This document shows positions 36,001 through 47,140 of a stretch of 64,000 bases of DNA, piece after piece. Below the pieces are notes generated by a model that saw nothing but the letters and a program-made list of their open reading frames with translations, had not been told where the DNA came from and made no database searches. Source of the DNA: Pseudocercospora fijiensis CIRAD86 (lineage: Eukaryota > Ascomycota > Dothideomycetes > Mycosphaerellales > Mycosphaerellaceae); NCBI RefSeq assembly GCF_000340215.1, contig NW_006921545.1, positions 525,522-589,521 on the forward strand. The letters are read 5' to 3'. The position numbers and the translations under genes were made by a program. Positions within the stretch are counted from its first letter, which is position 1, and every line of letters starts with the position of its first letter.

Positions 36001-36060
36001 CGTTATCGTAATCTCGCGCGTATACTAGACTATTTCGACTATCGTCTCGTTATTACCCTT
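33050..36060 (-). pseudogene. hAT-family transposase relic
   Basis: The minus-strand frame, read through stops, shows hAT hallmarks in order. A basic N-terminal region (about 35.7-35.9 kb) comes first, then the RNase-H-like core ITIDS with RASFLSIILYFINSD near 35.0-35.1 kb and TDNASKN at about 34.87-34.89 kb. A middle segment includes RFDSTFYIVTREYTLYTALE near 34.1-34.2 kb. The C-terminal dimerisation domain is DVLAIPSVGIGYKRSFSIA at about 33.34-33.40 kb. An acidic tail (SDNEEEEGGGRR) follows at 33.1 kb. hAT transposases cut and paste DNA with 8-bp target duplications. Stops at Trp and Gln positions show RIP. About 1,000 codons, a normal hAT length. Confidence 0.85.
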
Positions 36061-36530
36061 CCTAGTATAGCGCCTAGTATATATATAATATCGGTCGGTA
36101 TATTTTAAAGTTTCGTATAGTAAGGTAAGGACTTAGGAGTAGTAGATATATACTAGTAGCTATAGGGAAACACCCTTTCTTTTATAGTATCGTATTATTT
36201 AGAATAGCTAGGTAGTAAATAGCTAGCTACCTTTTTTTGTTTCTTAGCTACCTAACTACTAGATTTTTTTTTCCTAGCTACCCTAGCTAGCCTAACTACT
36301 AGAATGTCTTTCCTAGCTACCCTAACTACCTAAATTTTACCTTCTATACGGCGGCTCGCTCCTACTAACGGAACCGAGCGACTATACCTAACGAATCTAA
36401 GCTCGTTTTTAGTCTTAATCTATCCTCTTTCGGTATAAGATACTTAATAAGCAAATGCTTAGGCCGAGTCTAACTACGAAACTAAAGACTAACTAATAGC
36501 TCTATTAACTAATCCTAATCCTCGAACTCC
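36061..36530. other. hAT 5' flank with CTAGCTACC repeats
   Basis: From about 36197 to 36330 the motif ctagctaccctaactac is repeated three to four times, separated by T-runs (ttttttt). Repeated short motifs near the ends are typical of hAT elements, where transposase binds them. The outer terminal repeat was not found. The remainder up to 36530 shows no recognisable gene. Confidence 0.5.
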
Positions 36531-36535
36531 TTCCG
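36531..36535. repeat. Target site duplication ttccg of Gypsy-1 C (left)
   Basis: ttccg occurs here and again at 43647-43651, directly flanking the two LTRs. Confidence 0.93.
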
Positions 36536-36732
36536 TATAAGAAGGGTTATATTAGTAGGTAGATAGGGTAGTAGTAGGTATAGGTAGTATTCGATAAGGA
36601 GCTAGGAGGAGAGGGAGGAAGGCAGGCAAGTTAGCCTATTGCTAAGCGCTAAGCCCTACCTAAGGCACTAAGACCCTAGCTTCACTTAGCCTAGTTACAT
36701 GCCAATTACGTATAGCCTCTTTAGCCCTAATA
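36536..36732 (-). repeat. Gypsy-1 C 3' LTR, 197 bp
   Basis: It runs from tataagaaggg to ccctaata. Minus-strand TG is changed to TA at its start. Confidence 0.95.
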
Positions 36733-37980
36733 TACGCTTCCCTTCTAAAGGCCGCGCCCTCGTAGCCTATCTATATTCTACGACCTCTATCGCCGCTAAC
36801 TTAGCAAGTCTAATAAGCTACTTAGCCCGCGCTAAATTAAACACTTAACTACCTGATTATGTAACTATGTTAAACCTTACTATCTAATACAATATCCAAC
36901 TTCTAACTGCGCTATTACTACTACTATAGTAACAATAAGGTGTTATATAGCTATATAAATTAAAGGCTAGCAACTAATTACAATACGAGCGTATCTTCCC
37001 TACTATAATAGGTAGGTATACGGGGTATTGTAGCACTGCCCCTATTCTAAGTAAGGTTGTCCGAGTTCTTTGCGTCTACTCTAAAAGACCTAGAAATGTC
37101 CGCTCCGAGGGTTTGTCCGTTTCCGAGGGATTGTTCTTATTATTACGAGGACTATTATTGTTCGTAGTTTCGCTAGCCCTAATTAGTTAGGTTTAGTAGC
37201 CTTTAATTGTCAATCTTATCTTATTTTTTCAAAAAACACAGTTGTCTAGTTTCTATAGGTAAAGGCTATTATAAGTGTAATTGTAAGATCGACCTCGGCT
37301 AACTTAGCTCTATAGTTTTTGCCCTTAGTTAGTCTATTAGTCGCTTAATCTTTTAGACGGCTTAAAGTTTTAACTCGGCCTTAAAGTTTTAATCAAACCT
37401 TTAATATAGCTATTCTTTTAACTTAATTAGTATAGCGCACTTCCGGCCTTAGGCCGTAGTATAGGTAAGGTTGTCTTCGCAAGTATAGCGATAATAGTAG
37501 GTAATGTTAACAATAGCGGCGCTAGTCGTCTTAGCGCTAACTTCACCTTCTTCTAATTTCCTTCTTTAACTAATAACAACTCGGCAATACCGTTACTAAT
37601 ATAGCTATATCCTTCCTTTCTTAATAGCAACACACTCCGCAATACCGTTACTAATATAGCCGCGCCGGCCTCGCCGATTGCCTAGGCCTCGAGGCCTCGA
37701 TAGAATAAAGGAATAAGAGGGGGACCTAAGTGCTAGGAGAAGGCCTTATAGGGCGCATTAGTAAAGAGGTAGAGCCCTTAAAAGAGCGTGCGATTAGTTA
37801 ACGCGTTATAGCGCGTTTATTAACACTCGGTGCGCGTTCGCTAGGGTAGTATAGTCTTATTGTCCTTCGTTACTAACAATTGCTTGCTTCTAATTAGTTA
37901 GCTAATAGTACCCTAGGGGTAGTATTAGTTCTAGGCCCCGATAGTAATATTATAGCCTCTTAGCCTTCTTCTTGTTCTTT
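36733..37980 (-). other. Gypsy-1 C polypurine tract and 3' region
   Basis: At 36733-36750 the minus strand reads agaagggaagcg, the polypurine tract. The rest parallels 533-1760 of copy A, with insertions and deletions (for example a small duplicated stretch around 37560-37670 containing caataccgttactaatata twice). No protein was recognised on either strand. Confidence 0.6.
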
Positions 37981-40900
37981 ATACTAGTCTAATACTCGTC
38001 TAATAACTTAGTTATATCCTTAAAAGAGTCTTTAGCCTCCTACGAGTCCTATTTAGGTAAATAGCCTTACTATCTTAGGAGGTACTCCTTCTTACCTTAT
38101 CTAGTCCGATACTTTAGTATGCGCTCTATAGACTACAGCTCTTCACTATCGGCTAAGACTTCTTCTAACTTAGTAGGCGCTTTATCGCCTTCGCGCTAGT
38201 AGTATAGTTTAAGGAGGGATATATAGAAGGTGTTATAGATAGTGTAATAGGGTAGAAGCTATAACTAGTAGGCCTGTATGCCCTTAGCCTCTCGAATGCG
38301 GAATAGGCTAATATATCTTAGTGCGAGCTTAGGCCTTGTTTTGCTATTAGGTAATAGGTGTTTACGGATACGGAGGTTCTTAGTACTAAGCATAACTATA
38401 TCGCCTTACTTGAAGGTTATTAGCGTATAATGCTTGTTATAATAGGTCTTTTAATACTCTTAAGCCTTTGTTAGCTTCTTAGCTATCTTAGTATAGATTT
38501 CTCGTATCTTCTAGATACGTTCTATTACTACTAGTGTCTTAGGTTAACCCGCTTCCCTTTCCTTACGCTCGGCCTCGAGCGATAGGGGTTCTTATAGCAT
38601 AGCAGCGTTCTAGCCTATTATAGCTATATATAGCGATACCTTAGTTAATAAGTAGACACTGTTATTGTATACGAATTTAGCTAGTTGTAGGAGGTTAACC
38701 TAGTCGTTAGAGTTCTCGTTAATGTAACTACGTAGGTACTACTATAGGGTAGCATTTTGCCTCTCGGTTTAGCTATCTGTTTATAGATAGAATACTATAG
38801 ATAGGCGATGCTTAAGTCTTAGTTGTAGGCATATTTCACTCTAATAATAAGATATAAATGTCGAGCCTCTATCGGAGACTATCCCTTTAGGGTTTCCCTA
38901 ATAGCTATAGAAGATATTGTTCTATAGGGCTTTAGCTATATTAATAGTAGTCCAATCCTTCCGAGTAGGGATGTAACGAGCCCCCTTAGTAAATCGATCT
39001 ACTATAACAAGGATAGCATTAAAGATGTCCTTACTACCTCTACGCTTAGTAGGCGGAAGGCCTATAATAAAGTCTATTATCAGTTTAGCAAATAGTTTCT
39101 TTAGGATAGGGAGTGAAGACAGCTCGCCGAATAGTAAGTGCTTTAGTGCTTTAACTCGCTAGCAAACTGCACAGGTCTATATATATTCCTTTATATGCCG
39201 CTTACTATTTAGCTAGTAGTATATACGCGATAGTAGCTCGTGCGACCTCTCTATACTATAGTAACTAGCGAGCTTACTATTATAGTGCCTCTTTAAAAGC
39301 TCTTGTCTAATCGATTGTTTAGCGGGGACATAGTATCTGCTCTTGAACTTTAAGTAACCCTTATCGTCGATCGACTAATTATTATTACTCTTACTAGACC
39401 GAGTCTTCCGCCTACTTACAAGCTTATCGATACGTTTAGTAGCAAAGGCGTCCCTCTACTAAGCCCGTAATAGCTCATCTATAAACGATTAACTATCCCT
39501 ATTTGCAAGGTTATTTAATAGCACCCTCGCTATTAAACGAGGTACGCATTGTATATATCTAATAGTACTAGTAGCCGGATTAACTATAGCAGTGCTTTAA
39601 TCGCTATTACTATATATAGCGATATCGACTAGGGAGTTATTATAACTTCTCCTATCTATATCCTTAGCCCTTGCCTTAATACGTACTATTAATATAGTAA
39701 GAGCATTAATATGCTTCGAGCCGTCGTAGAGTCCGGTAAGCCGCTTATCCTACGCTTACTTATTAACAATACGGGCTATAGCAATCTTATACTATAGGGT
39801 TAGGAACAAAGAATTAATGTGCTAGGTCTCGCTATCGTAATTAGGTCGCCTCGATAGGCTATTAGCAGGGTTACTTACGCCTAGCCGATATAATATATTA
39901 AAATCGAGCCCGGCGAGGTAGACGGCCTATCTAGCCTATCGACCTATAACCCTAGTAACCTTCGTAATTCTACGGAGGTTGTTATAGTCCGTATAGACCT
40001 AAATAGGGTGCTAAGCACTATCGAGATAATAGCGCTAGTACTTAAAGGCTTCTACGATTACTAGGAGCTCTTGCTCGTAGGTCTCGTACCGACGTTCTAT
40101 ATCGATTATCTTCCGTAAAAAGAAGGCAATCGGGTGCTAATAGGTATTATTAGCCTACTATAATATAATAGCTAATATAGCGAACTATAAAGCGTTAGTT
40201 CCAATTCGGATCTGCTTACTTAGCACGAAATAGTGCAATAGGGGGACTTTAGTAAAGCGCTGCTTTAAACCGTTAAAAGCGGCTTATACTTTGTTAGTCT
40301 ATTTAAACTCTCTAGACGGGTTAGCCCTAGTTTTAGTAAGCTTAGTTAGGGGCATTATATACCGTAAATAGCCCTTAATAAAGCGACGATAGAAATTAGC
40401 GAAGCCGAGGAACGACTACAGTTCCTTAATTAACGTAGGAATAGGCTATTTAGTAATAGTTTTAATCCGATTAGGATTAGCCTTAACACTATTAGTTAAT
40501 ACGAGGAAGCCGAGGAACAATACCTCTTTAGTAGCAAAGGTGCATTTAGAGGGCTTACAATACAAGCTATAGGCCCGTAGGCGGTCGAGTACCTTACGTA
40601 CGGCGGCCTAATATTCCGCAATGTTAGGTAAGTGTATATAGACTAGGATATCGTCTAGGTAAACTATACAGAGGTAGTCTAATAGGCCTAATAGGGCCCG
40701 GTTAATATAGGACTAGAATGTAGTAGAGGCATTAGCTAGCCTAAATAGTATAACTAAGTACTCGAAATAGCTATAACGGGTACGGAAGGCTGTTTTCTAT
40801 TCATCGCCCTTGCGAATGCGGATACGATAGTACGCATCCTTAATGTCTAATATAGTGTAGAAACAGGCGCTAGAAAGGCGGTCGAGGGTCTTATTAATAA

Positions 40901-41800
40901 GCGGAAGTAGATAGCGGTCTTTAATAGTAATAGCGTTAAGCCTACGGTAATTAACGCATAAACGTAGGCTACTATCTTTCTTTAGTACGAATAGGATAGG
41001 TATACTAGTAGGGCTGTTACTATACTGAATTCGACTATTAACTAGGTTCTTATCTAGGTACTTACGCAATATAGCGAGCTCTCGCTTACTAAGATTATAG
41101 AGGGGCCTAAAGGGGACCTCTTTACCCTCTATAATATCAATCTTGTAATCCGTCTCTTTAAACATAGGCAATGTCGATGCTAGATAGTGTTTAAACACAT
41201 TAATATAGGTCTCTCGAATAGGCTATAGTATACGAGTAAGCTAATTAGGGTCTATACTATTAGGGGGTATAGGTTTATTATTATTACTACCGAGTAGGTC
41301 GGTAGTTAGATCCGCTAAGGCGGAGGCAGGTGTAAGAGTGCTAATAAACAGAACCTTAATGTTGTTAGGGCACTCGCTAATATTAATGTATTTAATGTCC
41401 TCTCTCCTAGTAATCCTAAATCGCTACTATTAGCTGCCTAAGTCTATAACTATAGCATAGTGCTTAAGAATAGGGTTGCTAATAACAATATCGGATAGAA
41501 GGCTGTCTATATCTACTATATAGGCAGTAAAGTCTAGTAGGCGCTTATTTCCGAGGTCGTCCTTTAGAACTATAGGAATATAGTAGGCCTTATAGGTTAA
41601 GTACCGAGCATTATTAAACTAAGTAAGGATTAGTAGGTTAGCCCTATCTAATTGTCGAAGGTCTAATTGCTTAGCTAGGCGATAGCTAATAAGGGCACTA
41701 ACTAAATTCCCTAGATCTAGCGTAACCTTAGTTTTGTAATTAGTGCCCTAGGTGTCTTATATAAGGCAGGTACGTATAATAGCTAGTATAATGTCGATAG
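37980..41800 (-). pseudogene. Gypsy-1 C pol: protease, RT, RNase H, integrase, chromodomain
   Basis: Minus-strand order: a protease-like site with DLG at 41709-41717 (LDLGNLVSALISYRLAKQ), RT with an open 133-codon stretch (KEVPFRPLYNLSKRELAI, then FVLKKDSSLRLCVNYRRLNA) and YLDD at 40650-40661, and RNase H at about 40.3-39.8 kb. Integrase follows at about 39.6-38.3 kb, with a core like copy B. The chromodomain at about 38.17-37.98 kb contains ERILKYRTR, KKEYLVR and TKLLDEY. This is the normal chromovirus order. The catalytic Asp residues of RT are intact here only among the Gypsy-1 copies. Trp codons are mostly TAG. Confidence 0.9.
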
Positions 41801-41869
41801 TTTTACGCCGTATAAGGCTAACAGTTAGTGCGGCGCTTATTCTTTTTTCGAAGGTTAGCCTATAGGGGT

Positions 41870-43192
41870 AGCGTTAGCTACTAAAAGGTGCTTTCGGTGC
41901 TTAGCGGTAGCACGGTCAATTCGGGCCTAGTCCTTAGGTTTGTCGCATTAGCCTAGTAGATAGCTAGTACTGTTACAATTAAAGCACTTCAATCCTATTA
42001 GGAGGTTGCTATAGCTACTGCTATTGTTAGTCGAGCGATTAGTATTATAAGGATACGAGCCCCTTCTACGGCCCCTATTACGGCCTCTTCTATATAGCCG
42101 TCGGCCGCGGCCTCTTCTACGGTCGTTGTTACTATTCCTATTATTAGTACTGTTGTTCTAGTAGGAACCTTAGCTTCCGCCGCGGCTACTACAGTTGCTA
42201 CGGTTAGTACTAGCTAGTCGGATCCTCGATTCTAGTCGTTATTAGAGCTAGATAGCTCGTTTAGCCGTTTCTACCTCGACTATAAATTGAATACGTATTA
42301 GGTTGGTCTATTCGAATACACGACGGCGGTCCAATTTAAGGACTAGTTCCTATCGCAATTTAGGGCGTATTTCGGAAATCTAGATAGAGTCGGTCTTAGC
42401 GGGCAAATCGTCCTCGAGGGTCTTTAAATAGGCCTTAAATAAGCGAGCCGATTAATCAGTCTTTTGTTTAGCTCGAAGGTATTAGTCCTAAGCGTGTTAT
42501 TGCCTTAGTATAGGGTTTCTAAGGGTGTCTAGCATAATAGTCTTGTAGTCTTGCTACTAAACAGCGATCTAATTAGTAAGGGAGTCGAAATGGTTATCCT
42601 AGGTGCGTTTTAGGTCTCTATTAATGTATTGCATAGCACAGACGACTAGCGAATAGTCGTCTAGTAGGGCCCTTAGTATATTCCGCTAGTTCAATTTACA
42701 ATCGCGTATATAATTATTATACTGCTTACGGCTAGAGCTATTAAATACGGTATAGTCTTTAAGCTTAGTTTCCTTCTTTTAAATAGAAGGTCCTACTACT
42801 AGTTCTAGTCTAGTAGCAGTTGTTGGGGCTTCCTATAGGCGGCGAATCTCGAGGAGATTATCCTTTAGCTATTATTCTTAACGTAGGGTAGTAAGCCTGT
42901 TTTAAGTAGCTTCTTAAAGTCTCCCTACTAGTTGAGGACTAAAGGCTAGCTAGCTATATCGTCGATTAACAATATTGCTAAGAATGTCGTTAATAGGCAA
43001 TTCTAGATTATTACCTAGGACTATAGGTTCTTTAGTAGGCGTAGTAGTAGGCTCTTTAGTAGGAGGCACTTTAGTAGGTGCTTTAGTAGGCACTTTAGTA
43101 GGCACTGTGCCACTAGCGTTGTCGTTGCTAGCGCTGCTAGCGGTAGCACGGTTGTTGTTTCGTAATAAACCGGCTATTATAAGGGGCGACAC
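41870..43192 (-). pseudogene. Gypsy-1 C gag
   Basis: ATG at 43190-43192 opens an 80-codon frame: a Ser/Asn/Ala-rich start, then a run of Pro-Thr-Lys repeats (VPTKVPTKAPTKVPPTKEP and on), then NNLELPINDIL. After the capsid region an Arg-Gly-rich part leads to the zinc knuckle at 41945-41986: CFNC-NSTS-Y-LLG-stop-C, with only His replaced by Tyr. The matching ATG in copy A supports the start. The opposite-strand open frame at 42975-43229 is a shadow of the repeat region. Confidence 0.87.
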
Positions 43193-43432
43193 TAATAATA
43201 TATTATTAGCCCCTAAGATGCGGATATAGCGGAATTAGTAGATATCGGCCTAGTATACTTGACTTAGTATAATAGGCCGTATAGAAGGCCTTGCTTAATA
43301 ATTGGTACGGTTGTTTCGATAGAATAGTACGTATAGGTCCCGTTCTTCGGGTATAATATAGTTAAATCGGTAGTTTTCGTAGCTATACCGCTAAAAGCTT
43401 AAAACAAGGACTATCTAGCTACTGCCCTTAAA

Positions 43433-43449
43433 GGGTAGATCGGATACTA
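43433..43449 (-). promoter_or_regulatory. Gypsy-1 C primer binding site
   Basis: The minus strand reads tagtatccgatctaccc from the LTR edge inward; TGG has become TAG. It is conserved in A and B. Confidence 0.7.
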
Positions 43450-43646
43450 TATAAGAAGGGTTATATTAGCAGGTAGATAGGGTAGTAGTAGGTATAGGTA
43501 GTATTCGATAAGGAGCTAGGAGGAGAGGGAGGAAGGCAGGCAAGTTAGCCTATTGCTAAGCGCTAAGCCCTACCTAAGGCACTGAGACCCTAGCTTTACT
43601 TAGCCTAGTTATATACTAATTACATATAGCCTCTTTAGCCCTAACA
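43450..43646 (-). repeat. Gypsy-1 C 5' LTR, 197 bp
   Basis: It runs from tataagaaggg to ccctaaca and is followed by ttccg at 43647-43651. Confidence 0.95.
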
Positions 43647-43651
43647 TTCCG

Positions 43652-44829
43652 CTTCTTAGTAAAGACCTTAACGAGCGCTCGAGCTTCGTCGGATACTTAC
43701 GGAGTAGTCGAGATAAAGCCGTACCGCTAAAATAGGTAATCCTTCGGAGGCTTATATAGAGATTTAGAGAATTCTAACGCTAACCTATCCTACTAGTAGC
43801 TTGAATTCCGGATACAAGCCCTCTCTACCTTAGTAAAGATTTTATATAGTAGTAGTACTCTACCCTCGAGAAACGCTTTCTATTTAACTATTAGTATCTA
43901 CCGGCTACAAACGCCGGCTATATATACCGAGTATAGAATAATTACTTATACCCCTTCCTCCTTTAGTAATACTTCTACCGTCCCTAGATACCTAGCCCCG
44001 ATCGTATTAATCGTAAGCTACTTTGCCTTTATAGATAAAAAGGCTTCGCTCTAATACTAATAAAGAAACTTCTACTTTATATCGAGGATATAAAGACGAC
44101 TAGTCTCGATTCTAATCCTTACTAGCTTTTCGTAGTAGCTTTAACTATAATTTTCTAGATTAATAGGAATTATACCTTAGCCCTTTACTAGTATCTCGTC
44201 TCTTTAACTATACTCGCTCTACTCCTAGCGCTTATCGTCTATAGCGTTAGGCCCTAAGACTATACCTATTACTAGATCGACGTATAGTATCTCCTCGCTT
44301 TTTTTAGTTCCTTTATTTATAGTATTAAGCTCTTTCGCGGTATCCTAAACTCTAGTACTATTGTTCTCGGCTATCTAATTATCTCCGTTACTATCGGTCG
44401 TATCGATAGAGGTAGCGGCTATAGGTCTAAATGCTATTAGTTAACGTTTTAAAGAAAAATATACTAGCTATAGCTACCGGCTATAGCTACTAGCTACGGC
44501 CGGTCGGCTAGATTAACTTACGCTACTACAACTTTACGCTCGAAATCTAGCCGTAATTCTTTCGTCTACGTAGCCTTCTCTTAGGTTATCTTCTTATTCT
44601 AACTTTTACTTTTTTCTATAGGCGCTAGCTATCGACAGTCGATAGAATACCTTATTCCGCGCCTTTCTTCTCTTATTCTTAGATCTTTTATCCTTATCTA
44701 TCTTCTCCTTTCTCTCGCGGTCTCGTACGGAATTCTTCTTTATAGAGTACTCCTCTTTAGTCTTACGCTTTTTTATTAGATACTTAGGCAAAGTAAACTC
44801 GCGGTCTTTAGTTCTATCTTTTATTTAGC
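43652..44829 (-). pseudogene. Unassigned degraded region with a Lys/Arg-rich open stretch
   Basis: The minus strand holds an open 61-codon stretch at 44606-44791 starting with ATG. It is very rich in Lys and Arg (MPKYLIKKRKTKEEYSIKKN at its start, RNKVFYRLSIASAYRKK at its end). Past its stop the same frame continues with only scattered TAG/TAA codons (EDNLREGYVDERITARFRA), which suggests the start of a longer protein broken by RIP. I do not recognise the family. It may be part of an old element that Gypsy-1 C entered. The tct/ctt-rich plus strand here is just its complement. Confidence 0.4.
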
Positions 44830-44847
44830 GCGCGCCGCGCGGCGCGC
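44830..44847. repeat. 18-bp perfect GC palindrome
   Basis: gcgcgccgcgcggcgcgc is its own reverse complement and stands alone in otherwise AT-rich DNA. It lies about 40 bp upstream (minus sense) of the Lys/Arg-rich open stretch. Confidence 0.8.
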
Positions 44848-45000
44848 TTCTCTCTTACTATTATAAGGAAAAGGGGCGGGGACGTAGCGTATAGTAGTTA
44901 TTATAGGTATAGGTATAGAGGAAGAAGTTAAAAGGTATAAGAATATCGCGAAGCTCTAATTGTTACCGCCTACGTAACGTTATATAGGTAAGCTTTCGTA

Positions 45001-45300
45001 ACTACGGTAACTACGCCCCGGTAACGGTAACTACGCCCTAGTAACGGCAACTACGCCTTAGCAACGGTAACCAGGCCCTAGTAATAGTAATAGAGCGTAG
45101 TAAATGTAACCTAGTTACTATTATAGCCGGCAATCGTAGCCGGCAGTCGAATAAGAGTGTCCTTATAGTAAAACTATACCCTAGTAACGGCAACTACGCC
45201 CTAGTAACGGCAATAGAGCGTAGTAAATATAATATAGTAACTATTATAGCCGGCAATCGTAGCCGGTAGTCGTATAAGAGTGTTCTTATAGTAAAAATAA
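45001..45300. repeat. Tandem repeats: 20-bp units and a roughly 123-bp duplicated unit
   Basis: A unit close to ctagtaacggcaactacgcc is repeated about four times between 45017 and 45096 and twice at 45181-45220. A longer unit at about 45078-45173 recurs at 45201-45297, both ending gtccttatagtaaaa or gttcttatagtaaaa. Each long unit holds a small inverted repeat, ccggc-aatcgta-gccgg. The stretch 44848-45000 just before shows nothing I can name. Confidence 0.8.
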
Positions 45301-46300
45301 TATAGTCTCTAGTTTAAACTAGGAATCTATATAGTTCGAAAAAACTAAGCTAGAACTAGAAAGCTAGTTCGCCGCTAAGAAATCAAACTATATACGTTTA
45401 GTAGTTCGGAAACCGAACTACTACGGGGTCTAAGTAGGACGCCGTCGAATTCTAGCTAGTAGTCGTACTAAGGTTATCTATAGGAATACCTTAGGGCTTA
45501 GAGCTACTCTAGCGCCTTCGCGGCTTAGTTACTATCCGCGAAGACGTCTTCGAGTTACTAGAAGAAAGCCTTAGGGTCCTTTCCTTTTATAGGGCTTCCT
45601 CTTTCCTATAAGTAGCGTATCCTAGCGCGTTCTTTTACTAGTAGGGTATCGTAAATAGTATCCTAGTAGTAATCCTCGGAGAGCTTCGGTTTTAGTCTAG
45701 AGCGAACTTAGTACGAGCTTCTTAGTTATAGTAGATAGTTCCGGAACGACTTAGCCTTTCCGTCCTACGATAGTAGCTTCTATTCGCGTAACGCCGTTAT
45801 ATTTTAACCGGTAGCCGAGAGGGTTTCTAGGAGTCCTTTAAGTATCTCGTTCGTAGACTAGTCTTATATTATATTAGCGTTAGTAGACCCGGCCTAGCGA
45901 GAGGCTTCCGCGTATTAGAGCGCGGTATACGTAGCTTATAGCTAGGCTTCTATCGTTTATTGCCTAGTATAGAGACTCTCGAAGGTACGATAAATCTTAT
46001 CCCTAGTTATCTCTAGCGTAGTAGGGGTAGCGTTCTCCTAGCTATCTTACTCGGGTTCCTAACGATCAAACCTAATATTACGGGTAAGTAACGGATATAT
46101 AGATACTAGATATAAGACTTGATAGGTTCGATAAAGAGCTAAGTCTATCTACGTAAGTCCGAATAGTTTTATACGGTACGCTAAGCGCTAAGTAGTAGGT
46201 TAGAATCGCGTAGGCCGAATACCTAAGGCTAGTGCCTTCTATCTAGAGCGTAGCCCTTTATAGTCTAACTTAGTAAACTATTCTCCTTTTACGATAGTAT
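45301..46300. other. Unassigned RIP-degraded DNA
   Basis: The minus strand gives long stretches with moderate stop density (for example RDKIYRTFESLY and PELSTITKKLVL) that could be an old coding region, but no motif allows a family call. Confidence 0.4.
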
Positions 46301-46987
46301 CTAAGCAATCCTATACCCCTAGTAAAGGGTAACTATTCTTAGTAATAATAGAATTTATAGCCCAATATTTAATATATATCTACTACTTTCCTCCTAGTTT
46401 TAGGATAAATAGAATAGGGCTCCCCTAAGGGGAATTCGAAGGCTTAACTAATCCTTTTAATAGAAGGAGTTAGATTTAGTTAGCCTATTCTTATAGTTGC
46501 CTAGGGTTTAGCTATAATATATAATAGTTTACTAGCTTAGTATCTCTTATATTTATCTAATAATCCTATTTTCGCTATATAGGGGGATAGTTAGGGAGGG
46601 TTTAATCTCCCTAACCTTATTCCTTAAAGCAGGCAACGAATATAGTAAACAATATTTAGTATTTTACCCTAGTATAATAACGGAGGGATTATTACTAGAG
46701 GCTTGCTTTTTAGTAGGCTCCTTAGCCTCGGAGTAGAGTCTACTAATTATTTTTTTAATAGGTAATCTTTTTTAAAATGCCCCTTTTATTTATACTTAAA
46801 GCACTTAACTTTACTAAAGTCCTTCTTCTACTTATTATTTTTTTTGTTAGAATTATTCTTGTTAATATTACTCTAGGTTAAAGTATTAAGAGCCTAGCTA
46901 ATAGCAAGCTGCTTTTATAGGTTAGTAATAGAGTTATTTAGGGCGTTTATATAGGAGGAGTAAATAAATAGGTATATAGGTACGATA
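46301..46987 (-). pseudogene. Gypsy fragment: gag zinc knuckle and reverse transcriptase start
   Basis: On the minus strand, 46987 to about 46770 reads as a gag end with a zinc knuckle KCFKYK, a stop, then KGHFKKDY (first Cys and His kept, two Cys now Tyr). Lower down, 46450-46325 is clear Ty3/Gypsy RT: LVKPSNSP, then GSPILFILKLGGK, then IYIKYWAINSIITKNSYPLL. The protease region between is short and unrecognised. The remaining pol is lost to the left. The gag appears to continue at 49112 beyond an LTR-flanked insertion. Confidence 0.75.
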
Positions 46988-47140
46988 TAGTAGTTAGATT
47001 TCTCTATATAATAATACCTAAAGAACTCGAAAGGAGAGAAAGTAAATAGAGAGTTTTTATAGTACGCTAAGCCCTACGAATCGGATACAAGGCGCTACCG
47101 TAGAGCTCGCGAATTATTTACATATTAGGGTTCCCTAATA
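46988..47140 (-). repeat. Left direct repeat (LTR-like, 153 bp)
   Basis: It runs from tagtagttagattt to ggttccctaata and matches 48957-49111. Its minus-strand start, tattaggg, fits a RIP-altered TG end. Confidence 0.8.

Larger units (their letters stand above)
36536..43646 (-). mobile_element. Gypsy-1 copy C, complete chromovirus
   Basis: This 7,111-bp minus-strand element has two 197-bp LTRs (36536-36732 and 43450-43646) and a 5-bp duplication. It is the least damaged copy. It has the longest open stretches (133 codons of RT at 40797-41198 and 80 codons of gag at 42950-43192), an intact YLDD box and three of four zinc-knuckle ligands. The LTRs differ at eight positions, all transitions, seven in CpA/TpG context. 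It still carries many stops and could not transpose on its own. Confidence 0.95.

Noticed and set aside
42975..43229. 84-codon plus-strand open frame
   Set aside because: It is the complement of the Pro-Thr-Lys repeat part of Gypsy-1 C gag; the repeats keep several frames open.
45001..45300. CRISPR-like array
   Set aside because: The 20-bp units are contiguous and imperfect, with no unique spacers, and the genome is fungal.
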